A stretch of DNA of 52,476 nucleotides from Periconia sp. R9002 (Eukaryota; Ascomycota; Dothideomycetes; Pleosporales; Periconiaceae): positions 1 through 52,476 of the forward strand of contig JAMAHW010000142.1 of the NCBI GenBank assembly GCA_023627715.1, written 5' to 3'. The notes under the pieces are model-generated. The model had not been told where the DNA came from. It saw only the letters and a program-made list of their open reading frames with translations, and made no database searches. Position numbers and translations under genes: made by a program. Shown one piece after another: positions 32,502 to 43,700 of this stretch; the first letter of the stretch is position 1; each line of letters begins with the position of its first letter.

Positions 32502-33320
32502 TCATGCATATAGACATCCTCCAGAGTTACCCTTCCCGCATTTTTTGCACCGTGCCTGCAGCGCTTCCATCGGTTGACTCGATCGACATGTCGCGCAGCT
32601 GCCGTAGAGCGTATTGTTCACATAACTTGCCAATAGATCGTTCGCAAAATCGGGGCTGTTGGAGAGAGTTTCTCGATACAGGCTTGCAATACTCTCGTCA
32701 TTGAGCATTTGTGGCAGTTGCTTTCGAGCAAACAAACAAGCTAGATCGCGCAATTTCCTAAGGCAAGCAGGTGTAGTTTCGTATATATCCAGGATAGATG
32801 CCAGAAAATCCGTCGGTTTCCACGATGCATTGCATTCATAAGTGTATTTCTTAGCAGCGACAGTAGCTAAGTTTGGAATGTCGTACTGATCCGCCAGAGC
32901 GAATATACGAACATGAAGCTGGAGCGAGGAAAGCTCAGTTCCATCCGGAATGTCATCGCTATAATCCATCTGATAGAAGAAAGTTACCAGCTTCCCCAGT
33001 TCAACATGAGACACATGGCTCATCTGGATAACGCCATTGAATTCTTCCTGGTCCAGACATTAGCGATCATTTATACACCGAGGAGCTTCCTTACTTCAAA
33101 GCCCCCTGTACATGCTTTATAGAAAACTTTCGATTGAGGACAAACGATAACTTTATGGACGCTGAAGTTCCCAGCGTCGTGGGCGAACACAAGGTCGGTG
33201 AACTTTTCTTGGTCGCGCAACCTGTGAAGATTAGTATTGCGAAAGACTTTTGTTTACAAAGCCATACCCTGAAATGTCTGAGAGAAGGGATTCTTTCATA
33301 GCATATAGGTTTGCATTCAT
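32502..33320 (-). CDS. BTB/POZ-domain protein, three exons
   Basis: Exons are 33268-33320, 33095-33221 and 32502-33047. The introns run GTATGG to TTCACAG (with TACTAATC branch) and GTAAGG to GGACCAG (with GCTAAT). Joined, they give 241 residues in phase. The start is MKESLLSDIS-like, then KFTDLVFAHDAGNFSVHKVI and CPQSKVFYKACTGGFE: a textbook fungal BTB domain. LVTFFYQMDYSDDIP and ALADQYDIPNLATVAAKKY follow. The C-terminus has CATCRSSQ and CKKCGKG, a CxxC pair that might bind zinc. The ATG at 33320 is chosen because it is in phase with the first donor; an internal Met lies seven codons on. It lies just downstream of the receptor gene, on the opposite strand. Confidence 0.8.
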
Positions 33321-33910
33321 ATGAGACATGCTCAGATACCATTGAGGCGCCCCTCAATTCTTCCAAGCACATAATAGAGATTATAAACCGCATTTCCTTG
33401 CTAACGAGCTACTTATTATAATTCTCAGTGTACCCCGCATCCTGAGTCTTGCATACGATAGCAACAAAGCTGGCGTAGGAGCGATAGTCGAACCATAGAT
33501 AACCATGTATGGGAAGCCTTTGAAAGGCTCAGATCCATTCGGGTTCCAGTCGGTTTGATTGGCTGAGTCAAAAGCTAGCAGCAGTTCATCCAGAGCAAAC
33601 GTGCCTAGTCAGCCAGCCTAGTGACAGGAATGTTTATCACACGCAATTGATCACATAGGAATTACGCAGTCTTGAGAATAAACAACTCTTCCCGACCATT
33701 CCAGAAAAGTGAGCTATGGAGTCTGGCACGCTAAACCTGAGAAAGGAATCCACTGGCAGACTATATTGAAAACGGAGATTGCCTTCTTTTAGATTTACAA
33801 GTGATAAGCAAGTGAATATTGTCGATTTATTGTGAAGAGACCAAAGTAGTCATGATGTACTGAGTGACTAACTTGCAATGACATAAAGATCCTTTCAGCG
33901 CGACGTCACA
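33321..33910. other. Intergenic, no gene recognised
   Basis: About 590 bp between the BTB and RNase III-fold genes. No supported feature. Confidence 0.5.
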
Positions 33911-34448
33911 TTACTCTTGCAAGCGCTTTGTAAGCCGCTGTACCTCCACTAAGTCTCGATGACAATCCAACCACACCGCTCCAATAATTGCTTCTACCGT
34001 TGAAGCAAGTGTGGTCCTTGGTTCTTGACCTGCCTGACAAGGGTTCTCTTTCAACCAATTTGTCAGCTTCCATTGTTTGGCAATATCCTGAAGCTTCTCG
34101 TTGGTTCCGACGTTCTGCACCATGTGCTCGCCAACCTCTTCTCTTCGTTAGCCACATTCAGGTATGTTGTTCAAACCTACTTGTACTTTTCCCGCTGGAA
34201 AACCACTCCTCTAAGACACTGAGTCTTAAAACAGCATCCCCAATCAAGGCCAGGCGTTTGTTACCCGATACATCTCCTTCCACATCGGGTCTTGATTTCG
34301 TAGCACCAGCGGCTATAAAAGCCTGTTCGAGTAGGTGGATGTCGTTGAAAAAGTATTGAAGTTGGTTCTGTAATAACTGGTAATAAGACATTTTTGACTC
34401 TTTCTTGGCCGGAAATGAGTTGCGAGATATTTTTTTGAAGAGGTGCAT
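33911..34448 (-). CDS. Small RNase III-fold protein with degenerate active site
   Basis: Exons 34181-34448 and 33911-34137, joined over a 43-nt intron (GTAGGT, branch GCTAAC, acceptor AAG), give 164 residues. The first signature is NKRLALIGDAVLRL and the second is TLASTVEAIIGAVWLD. Compared with canonical RNase III (LEFLGDAVL and LADTFEALIG), the Asp in GDAVL and the Glu in STVEA remain. The first Glu is Ala and the second-motif Asp is Ser. I infer an RNase III fold with weak or no double-strand cleavage, perhaps an RNA-binding or ribosome-associated role. There is no dsRNA-binding domain. A second in-frame Met, 19 codons downstream (about 34391), is an alternative start. Confidence 0.75.
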
Positions 34449-35151
34449 CTCTAACTATACGATGGGGAGCAGGCGAGTTAGTTTCGATGCTGGTTGATCA
34501 AGTTACCCCGCATTCCTGTGTGTATTCTAAATATTTCTCGCTACTGGTTACCATGGACAATGTCATGCAAACACTGATATGGCTTTCCACGGTTCAGAAC
34601 ATAACTAATTAAGCTTGTTCACGGCATATCTTTGTCTTTGTTGAGGGGCTACACTCAATCCGATTGTTTGCTTACAAGGAATCATTTTTGACATGCACAC
34701 AGCTTACATATCGTACATCTTATACTAAGGAGTTATTTTAAGTTCTAGCAGTGTGATGTTTCCTGAGCTATTCATACGCTTATCGGGATGTGAAAGATGA
34801 CTACTACTGTAAGATCAAAGTAGATATGAATACTAATTGACGATGTCAAAAAGAAAGTAATCCGTTACATCTGACAGGTTGACCCTACCAAGGCTATCCT
34901 ATAACACTACCCAAGTCCCCAGTACTCGCTGAATGGCTTCCTGGAAGGGCTTGTGACATCAGTATCTTGAGATTGTTGCACTATAGTCTTGCCGGCATAT
35001 TCCGCCCGCTCACAGTGGCTGCACAAGCTCCGCTGTCTGTTAGCCGATTGGACCATTTACATACGATGTGAAGGACGAAGATACACGTCGGAACGTTCTG
35101 GTCCCCTCGTTTGTATTTGGAATTGCATAAAAAAAGACGTAGAGTTGATGT
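34449..35151. other. Intergenic, no gene recognised
   Basis: AT-rich sequence with short frames only. It may include the unresolved 3' end of nuclease-family copy B. Confidence 0.45.
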
Positions 35152-36361
35152 TCATTTGTTGATTTCGCAGTCCGGATCATTCTCCGCTATACGCTTCGCG
35201 GCTCTCTCCTCTTGGCGAATGAATCTTGCTTCGTCAGCGGATACTAAATTTTTGGGAGGCGTCTCTGACTGCTTCTTTTTCTTGATGCCAGAAGGGACTG
35301 GATCCTGACTCAATGACTCTGTTCGGCGATGTTCGCCTTTGCTGCACTGAGGATCTCGCAAAGCTGTTGAGTGGATACGACTAGTTCTTGATCGTGGTCT
35401 CTGATCTCTTCCTGTACTAGTCCTTTGTTAGCAAAATCGCCAAGGCGGAACCATAGGCCTGGATGGTCGGTGGGGTTTCCATGATCGTCATGGAACGTCT
35501 AATCGAGACATTAGATATCGAAAAGCAAGCAAACATGATGAAAAACATAGCGCACCTCATCTACGATCTTTGGGTCGGCTCGTAGCTCGACTCCATGAGG
35601 AGTGTGTAAGAGATCCGTCCGCCACTTCGTCAATGTTGCTTGGCGTGATTTTTCCTTGCCATATGTGATATCTAGGCCTATCACAAGGCGTACGTTCACG
35701 TCCGAATCCAACAAATAATCTTCTGCTAGCCGGTGCAACCTTTTCTTCGTTTGGGAATACGCCATTGTGATGATAACGCCTGGATACTGCGCATCCTTGT
35801 GTCAGAACGACGCATCTGGTTCGTATCTTGAATTCCTACCCGACAAAGTATTGTCTGCTGGAAACTCGATTATGACCGAGCGGGCTGGGCGCACTTTCTA
35901 TGCGAAGCGAGCCATTGCCTAACTTATTGCGTATCGTTTTTAGCTGGCTCTGCATCACGTCTTCGGCACCATTAATGAACAGCTCATGTACTCTGGTCGG
36001 CATACGAATACAAAGACAATACATTTCTACATTGTATTTTATCTACCTGAGCTTTGTAATTGGTGATACTTCGTGCTGTCGCTAGGATCTACTCACGGTA
36101 TCTTGTCTTTTACAAATCCGATAATGCTTTGTCTTGCTGCAGCCTGCGCTCCATCTCACATACTCTCCTACAATAGGTTGAATTTAGTCTAACGCTCTCC
36201 CTTGCTGTGCCGCTCAGAATGATATGCTTGAAGAGAGCGAGGACTCGTGGAACTTTGGGGAACTGCTTTCCATAGATCGGGGGTGTCAAAGGATGCCTCG
36301 CGAGGCTCGAAGGCGATGTGGTCTTCTAATTTCATGTCACAAAGGCCCACGATGTTAACAT
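35152..36361 (-). pseudogene. PD-(D/E)XK nuclease-like family, copy B (heavily decayed)
   Basis: The ATG at 36361 aligns with the start of copy C but meets a stop at codon 10. Parts still readable are the intron donor after KDKI (GTGAGT, about 36097), RMPTRVHELFINGAEDVM, AYSQTKKRLHRLAEDYLL, VIGLDITYGKEKSRQATL and the tail KKKKQSETPP and RIAENDPD. Several frame changes separate them. The nuclease core around the expected EPDASFW is broken. It is clearly non-functional as read, and more diverged than copy A. Confidence 0.7.
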
Positions 36362-36720
36362 CGCCGCATGTTGTAGCGCACTGCCAAGTCGTACGAGGGT
36401 CGTCACAAAGAGATTCAAGAGAGGGGTGCTAGACGCGCTGTTGATTCAGCAACAGCCTTCCACAACTGCCAAGTCTGTTAACGTAATCGATTGGCAAAGT
36501 ACCCGAGCAGGAGCTTTTTCGAGCCCCAGAGGAGCATTTTTGGCTCCCCGGTACGAATCTAGACTAACAGCCTGTAGACGCTCTTAGCACACCTCGTACG
36601 CTATTAACAACAACCGTTACTTTTACATGTAAACCATCAATTCTCTTTGCAAGCAAACACGCACCACCTCCCCACCAAATCGATAAAGTATTGCCATCGA
36701 CGCAAGACGCCGGAGGCGAT
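36362..36720 (-). repeat. Conserved 5' flank of nuclease family, copy B
   Basis: Reverse-strand blocks GTTGTTGTTAATAGC, GAGGTGTGCTAAGAGC and GGGGAGCCAAAAATG align in order with the flanks of copies A and C, with many transitions and an internal deletion. The outermost part contains ATATCGCCTCCGGCG, the same block found at the outer side of R1 copies. Confidence 0.65.
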
Positions 36721-36936
36721 ATCTTTGTAATGTTGTGAGTTGCCATTGAAAATTTGAAAAATGACATGTTAGTATTCCTGGGTAGGTGTAGCAGGAGTTC
36801 AAAAACATAATCAGGCAGATCCGGACCAGCGCTCTACGGCGGGAACCAGACACAGCCCGATGCGCTTTGCAAGTGCGACGGAAGTTTTTAGCTCAGTGTT
36901 CAACAGACAAGCCATGTAACTTAGTGTACAACTTTT

Positions 36937-38141
36937 CTATAACTCGGCTTGTAGCCGCTCCTCATCGCTTTCGATATCGCCTTCCTCGATTACTACACCA
37001 AAATTTTCTTTACCAGGCCTGCTTATATTTTCTTTCTTTCTCGCTGATTCGGGCTCCTGGTCGCCAAGCAGTGTGTTGATGGACCTCTCCAGCGCCTGGC
37101 CGGCTTCGTCTGTAATTTCGATTTTCTTAAGTTCGCAATATGATGAAAGCTCTTTCTCCCGTGCTTCCAGTATGCTTTTCTGTCTTCTTATCTCCGTAAG
37201 TATGCTACACACCCGCTGCTCCATTACTTTGACGCTTCCTTCCATCCTTTTAGATTGCGTGTCTACATTTACATATAGATCTTGCAGTTTCTTAAGGGTC
37301 TTGTCGTCATGCAGAACCTCTGTTAGGATGTGTGCTGAATGAATCTGATCTAGAAATTCTTGTGGTGTAAGGTGCAGGCGATGTACTGCGGCGTGCCGGA
37401 GTTTAGACACATTTTGGATCACGCGATCAAGTGAAGCATGTCCTCCAACGGCTATATAACCACTAGGTAGGTGCTTTGCATGCTTTCTCAAGATATGCGG
37501 CCATTTGGTCAGCTCGCATGCGGCCGCACAATCCCAACCGCGTTCCTGAAGCACAGAAGGCAGCCATTTCTTCGCGAATGCGAAACATGATTCCTCGAGG
37601 AGCTGTTGAATTATTGCCAAGACACGATGCTGAGTTTCAAAAGGAAACCGGAGAGTTTGCCAGGCGGGAACTTCTATATATAAACCTGTGAGATTTTATG
37701 CATTTTTATTTGATTGTTGGGATAAAACGCACCATGTGAAATATCTGGAATGGTGCTTTTTGGAGCACTACCCAATCCTTCGTGCTTTGCCTGTATGGGT
37801 CTCTCGAGCCATGTCTTGGTCTCTTCGGATTGCTCTTTTTTAATGCTCGTCGTTCCCTTTTGCGTTGCTAGGCTGGTGATTTCGGACTTAGACACAAGCT
37901 CCGGAAACTCTTTGCTCGCTAGCTCTTCTGATTCGAAGACGCGGTCACGAAGAAGATCTCTGAGAATAGGTACCAGTTTATCGATCTCGCAATTTCTACT
38001 CAAGTTCTTGGATAGTGACCAGTGTTTTAGAACAATATTGCGTATAGCCTTCTTCTTTCGCACTCCTGCATGTTTGCCTGTAAAGACATCGCGGTATACC
38101 GAGAACACCCTTTTCCGCTCCTCCTTGGCCCGATTACTCAT
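36937..38141 (-). CDS. Conserved fungal protein of unknown function, two exons
   Basis: Exon 1 (37733-38141) and exon 2 (36937-37685) join over a 47-nt intron (GTGCGT to TCACAG) to a 385-residue protein. Exon 1 begins MSNRAKEERKRVFSVYRDVF and continues basic (GVRKKKAIRNIVLKHWSLSK). The junction gives an IEVPAWQTLRFPFETQHR stretch, followed by FAKKWLPSVLQERGWDCAAA and SKLRHAAVHR, and a long coiled coil (MEQRVCSILTEIRRQKSILE). The C-terminus is acidic (EEGDIESDEE). I recognise this arrangement from fungal databases, where such proteins are sometimes mislabelled as cytochrome c1, but there is no heme motif (CxxCH) or membrane anchor here. The frame is open upstream to 38384, so an extra N-terminal exon is possible. 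Confidence 0.65.
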
Positions 38142-38849
38142 CTCAAACGGTTGCGTCCATTCGTGAAGGCGAACAATGGTATACAGATTGCGCAAGGCAA
38201 AGCCAGAAAATGCGGGGGTACGATAGTGGCACCAGTCCCTATGGATGTATATAATGAATTGCAAGGTGGATCGGTTGGCTGAATGCTCAGCTCCAGCCAC
38301 AGTTAGTGATGGCCCGGATAAACTGGATGATCCGATCCGCACTTCCCCGCCCCTATCACATGTCGTACGAACAGTCAAGCTCACCTGGTGAATTCGCTCG
38401 ATACTAAGTTACTATCCGACTCGTTGATTCTTCCTGCCAACTTAGTACGTTAGATGTACGCTCGATCATGCTACGGGTTCGTTAGCGGGAGCATGGTGAG
38501 GACAGAACCGTTAGGACCCTGTTTGGCGCCTACGTTATTTATGGATTATGTTTAGCTAGCCGAAGGGTCTAATCTGGTCCCCGCAGGTGGGTCCCGATTT
38601 TGCACAGAACAGCCAGCCCATCTGACACTCACGCTATCATAGTTGAGTTCCCAGTTTCATTTCTGGATTTAGTGGTGATCGAGATCGATTTCCATTTCTT
38701 GCACTTTAGTTGCTCTGAGCGCACGGCCGATTAGCTGGGCGCTTACTAGATACATGTTAGCGTTTGCAGAGGTACTTGTGGCTGAGCATATGGTGTAAAA
38801 ATGAGTTGTGCCACATGTACCTTTACCTACCCAATTTCTGTACATTCGA
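38142..38849. other. Upstream region of the conserved gene and intergenic
   Basis: The minus-strand frame of the conserved gene stays open to 38384 with protein-like residues (RLHEWTQPFE). A donor-like CAGGTGAGC lies near 38385. The rest has no supported feature. Confidence 0.4.
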
Positions 38850-38900
38850 AGCGTCTGCAAGGTCAGGGCAGGAGCGGGTCGGCTACCTTTGCCACTAGTC
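38850..38900 (+). repeat. Dispersed repeat R1, copy f (solo)
   Basis: Contains CAAGGTCAGGGCAGGAGCGG then GTCGGCTACCTTTGCCACTA. The outer part is diverged and no inverted partner was found in the window. It ends about 110 bp before the truncated HET frame. Confidence 0.65.
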
Positions 38901-39012
38901 GTGGCAATTCAAAGTACATTTCACTCAGGTTACGCTTTAGGGTGATTTATAAGCGAGTTGCTGCATCCAGTCCATACCATTTTTGTACCACTTCTGACCT
39001 GCCGCTTTAGAG

Positions 39013-39837
39013 ATGAGATATTTAATGCTTCAACATTTGCGTAGGCAAGACACAGACCAGATCCTTTGGGTTGATGCAATCTGCATTAACCAAGACAACA
39101 AGAAAGAACGGGGACATCAGGTTCAACAAATGGGAAAGATATACTCTCAAGCTGAGGAGGTTATTATCTGGTTAGGCCCTACAACATATGAGACGAATGT
39201 CCTTATGGATGCTCTTCAAAAACTTAAGAATAAGAGCTTAGAGCGCGGCTATAGAGATTGGATGCTTGCAGACGAGCACTGGACCTATCTTTGGTCATCA
39301 GTACAGTCCGAACTGGACGGTCGACATCGGGATCTCCTGGCTTTACAGCATAAAGGTCTAGACTCCCTTCTCAACCGGCCTTGGTTTGAAAGAGTGTGGA
39401 TCCTGCAAGAAGTGGCCAACGCACAAAGGGCCTCAGTACGCAGCGGCATCGGATCAGTCCCAGCGTATTTCCTCGCCCTTGCTCCTTTGCTAATGCAAAA
39501 GAGACCAGAGGATCATTGGCAAGCTGTCTTAGACATCATGCCTGGACAATCAAGACAGGACTCATGGTGGAACGAGAGAAGAGATCTGCATACCCTTTTG
39601 CAAAAGTTCAGCAATAGCAAAGCTGGTGACCCACGAGATTTGGTTTACGCCTTGCTTGGTATATCCTCCGATACCAGAAGCGCCAACCATCTACGTCCAG
39701 ACTACAACAAAACTGTCCAAGAAGTCATCTGCAACACTGCTTTATTCCTATTAGGGTACTCAGACATTTCCTACGCTAGGAAGGCAGCTTACAAATTACC
39801 AATAAAACGCTGCTCCTACTGCTCTAGTTTATTCTAA
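39013..39837 (+). pseudogene. HET-domain protein, 5'-truncated
   Basis: A 274-codon frame. It contains the middle and later HET motifs: ILWVDAICINQDNKKERGHQ, EVIIWLGPTT and RPWFERVWILQEVANA, followed by a typical downstream region (DPRDLVYALLGISSD). The first HET motif (the YxALSYxWG block, normally about 40 residues before ICINQ) is absent, and a TGA lies six codons before the ATG. The C-terminus (KLPIKRCSYCSSLF) looks like frameshifted tail. HET domains trigger heterokaryon-incompatibility cell death. R1 copy f lies just upstream, so an insertion or deletion there may have removed the 5' part. Confidence 0.7.
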
Positions 39838-40767
39838 CCCTACAACTATTTCTGCGTCGCGGGTTGCACCTGTCTATGCAACTTAGACGTTTCCCTGTCT
39901 GCATGTATAGATATAAATAAGTAGTCGCACAGCGTCTGCATATCAAACGCATTATCGCTCGCGCTAGGATATAGTAAAGGAAGCCTGATGTGCGAGTTCG
40001 CCAGGGTGGAACGAGAAGCATTACTAATGCAGCCAGTTCTCATACTTGCTCGCGACAGTGACTCGCCTGCAATATAAGCTGCTGTTTAGCCTATAAAAAT
40101 CGCCTGTATATGTAAGGCGTAAAAAAGGGCACAGTTATGTAAATAAGGAGGAGGCCGAGCGACAATAGCCCCCTCTGATCGCATACAAAAAAGGCGACGA
40201 AAACGTCATGTCTGGTCCTGGATGTAACATCACATTTAGTGGCCATATTAACATGAAATTCTGCAGATCACTCCTCGGGTTCACATTTAATATAGTGATC
40301 GGTGTGCTGCGTTGGCCCACATGACCCTCATGACAGCTACTTTTATGTCATTCTTTTATTGGGCCACTGCGAAGTCACACAAAAAGCTAGCATCACAAGT
40401 GATCATCACATTGAATTCTTAGTACAGCAGGTCTGAATAACTAGAATGATCAATATTTACACATGATCGTAGTATGAGATGATCAAATGATTACAAGTAG
40501 GGCAGAAAATCACTTAGATCGTAATTGGATAAATCGTGAAGGTGTATGGCAAATGCCATCGGTTTGCCTTTTCACCCCGAAGCATTTATTGCCACATCTC
40601 GATTTCAATGTACAATCCGCGGAACGTATTGTTTTGCTGCGTCAAGCAGGAAACCTGTTCTCCATACTCCAAGTTATATAGCCCAATGTGTCCTCAGAAC
40701 TGCACAATAAACATTTCTATTTGAACAGCTGATTCCAGAATACTCAAGCTTTCTTTGACCCATCACG
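39838..40767 (+). other. Intergenic upstream of the NRPS-like gene
   Basis: Holds R2 copy 3 (40019-40075) and AT-rich sequence. A promoter for the NRPS-like gene should lie in 40450-40767 but no specific element is clear. Confidence 0.4.
40019..40075 (+). repeat. Dispersed repeat R2, copy 3
   Basis: CATTACTAATGCAGCCAGTT through GACTCGCCTGCAATA, matching 1410-1466 and 10337-10393 with mostly transitions. Confidence 0.55.
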
Positions 40768-43700
40768 ATGAACACAGAATATCCACTCCTACATGGAGTC
40801 AAGTATGGCCTGGCGGATGCCATTGCCCATAACGCGCGTATTTATGGAGGCAGGGAGGCTATTGTCGAAGAAGGCTTCTCCATCACATACAGCAGCCTTG
40901 ATGCTAGAGCAAAGGACCTTGCTACGACTCTACTTAAGCAAGGCCTTGATTACGAAGACACTGTTGGCATTCTGACTAGCTTTGGAGCCCAGCATGTCAT
41001 TGCTCAAGTAGCCGTAGTCTACGCTGGGGGTACCTGCCTTCCACTAGACGGGAGCCACCTTGATGATGACCTGCGGGCTCGCTTGAGAATGGCTGAAGTC
41101 AAATACTTGATTGTTGATGACAATCACCGCGATCGGACCCTTTCCGTTCAACATGTCGTCAATATTGGCATTCAACCCATCGATTCCCCAGACTTCAGAA
41201 GCCTGGGCAGCCTGAGAGAGGTTCACTCATCGTACCGTTCGCATATTTTCTTCACGTCAGGTACGACAGGCAGACCGAAGGCGGTGCAAGTATCAGCGGC
41301 TGGCATTCTCCGCGTCGCTAATGATCCGGTCTGCGGTGCTATCTCGGGCGAGGAGAGGGTTGCCCACATCAACAACCCATGTTTTGACGTGTCGCTCATC
41401 GACATTTGGGGTTCTCTTCTCAACGGAGCTACCATCGTCGTCCTCGATCGAAAGCTTCTGGTTGACCCAGAACTTTTCGGGCGTTCTCTCAAGGAGAAGC
41501 GGATTACCTACGCCTTTATTCCTACTGCGCTGTTTCATGTCATTGCTTTGTCGTGTCCTACTGCATTCTCTAGCCTCAGTACTCTCATTGTGGGCGGCGA
41601 GGCCTTGAGCGCAGAGCCATGCAGGGTCGTGCTGCAGAGTGGACCACCGGCCCGGCTGATAAATGGCTACGGGCCTACAGAATGTACCGTCCTCTCGCAC
41701 AGGCACATAGTCACGGTCGAGGATGTGGCTGCAGGGCATATCCCAATCGGACAACCCCTTTTACAGACTTCGGAAAAAGTCTTGGACGACGCTCTTGAAG
41801 AAGTCACGGGAGACACACCGGGCGAGCTATGCCTCGGGGGTCAAGGCGTTTCCACTGGGTATCTGAACGACCAGAAAGCAACGCAGAACGCCTTCATCAT
41901 GATGCCAGCGAGTGAGACTGGTGCTGATCCCGTCCGAATCTATCGTACTGGCGATTTAGTATGCAGAGATGGCGCAAACAATTTGATCTGGCTCGGTCGC
42001 AAAGACCGTGAGGTCAAGATTAGGGGCCATCGCGTTGCACTGGATGTTGTCGAAACCGAGCTCCTTCATACAGGCCTAGTTGAAGCAGCCGTCGCAATGA
42101 AGGTGACACCACCAGATTCCAATTCTGCTATTCTAGTGGCCTGTATTACCTACCGTTCTCCAGACGCAAGCGATGATAAGCTTTTAGCAGCAGCGAGGGC
42201 GCGGCTTCCGAGTTACATGGTGCCACAACCAGTGGCGTTTGAGAAGATGCCAATGACTGTGCATGGAAAAGTCGATAGGAAGCAAGCCAGCGAAGATTTG
42301 ATGCATTTGCTACGGGATCGTGAAGCCAATGTTGAATCTCAAACCTCTAGCATCCCAGCTTCTACAGAGACTCGGCTCCAGGCTTTATGGAGCCGTGTCC
42401 TGATCACCGTGCACGAAGAGAATATACGATCTGAATCAAATTTCTTCAATCTAGGTGCAACATCCTTGCATGTTGCCTCTTTGATTCCACTAGCGCGGAA
42501 GGTGCTAGGTATTCAGCTGTCATATAAAACTGTTTATGAAAACCCAACTCTAAGTGGCCTCGCACAAGTAATCCAGAGGAAAACGACGAAAACGTTTGCA
42601 GAACAAGTGGAAGAGACAAAGGCGCTCATGCGCAAAGATGTTTCTACGCTTGGAAAGGATATATCCATACCTACCGATCCACCGGTCAACTGGCGTTCTA
42701 GCAATGAGGGGAATCTATTTTTAACTGGCGCCACTGGCTTTATTGGAGCTTTCATGCTGCTAGAACTGCTTCGTATCCCTGAGGTTAAGACAGTTCGATG
42801 TCTGATCCGGGCAGACCGTCCGCAAAGCGCTTTCGCGAAGCTGTACAAGAACTTAGACAAGTACAGGCTGCGGGAACTGATTGAGAACTACAAGGAGAAG
42901 ATCAAAGTCGTACCTGGCGATTTTGCAGAGAACAATCTCGGCATGAATACATCTTCTTATCTGGAATTGGCTGACTGGGCCAGTGCCGTGTATCATATTG
43001 GCGCGCAGGTCAATTTCAACGAGCCATACAGTGCTTCGCGGACCCCAAACGTACTGGGTACGATGAACATCCTCCGGTTCGTTGCAACAGGGAAGCCGAA
43101 GGCGCTCCACTACGCCTCAACTATTTCAGTCTTCGGTCCAACTGGCTTGATACGAGATGAAGTAAGCATCGTGGACGAAAACACCTCCATCACACCCTTC
43201 CTTGACTCAGTCATGCCATATGAGGTTGGCTATGGTCAGACTAAGTGGGTAGTGGATGAGATTGTATTGGATCTGATGCGGCACGGGTTTCCAACCGCTA
43301 TATACCGCTTGGGGTTTGTGCTATGCAACAGTGAGACTGGCGTTTGTAACCCTGATGACTTCCTCAGCCGCTGGCTTGAGGACTGCATAAGGTTAGGCAA
43401 GTATCCTTTGCTCCTCGATATGCGCGAAGAAGTTTTACTAATCGACTATGTTTCCTCCGCAATAAGGAAGATTTCGATGTCCAACGAAAATCTCGGCCAA
43501 GTATACCATATTGTCCCGGATATTCCATCAAGTATGGACATGAACCACCTTTTTTGCACTGTCGGAAAGCATGCCGGCGTTGAGATGACCGGTTTATCAT
43601 ATCCAGACTGGCTGGAAGTGATACAAAGAGAATTGGAGGGTGGCTCTGAACTTCGACTGAAGCCTTTACTACCGATGCTAGAAGAAAAGGTTCTTGGAGA

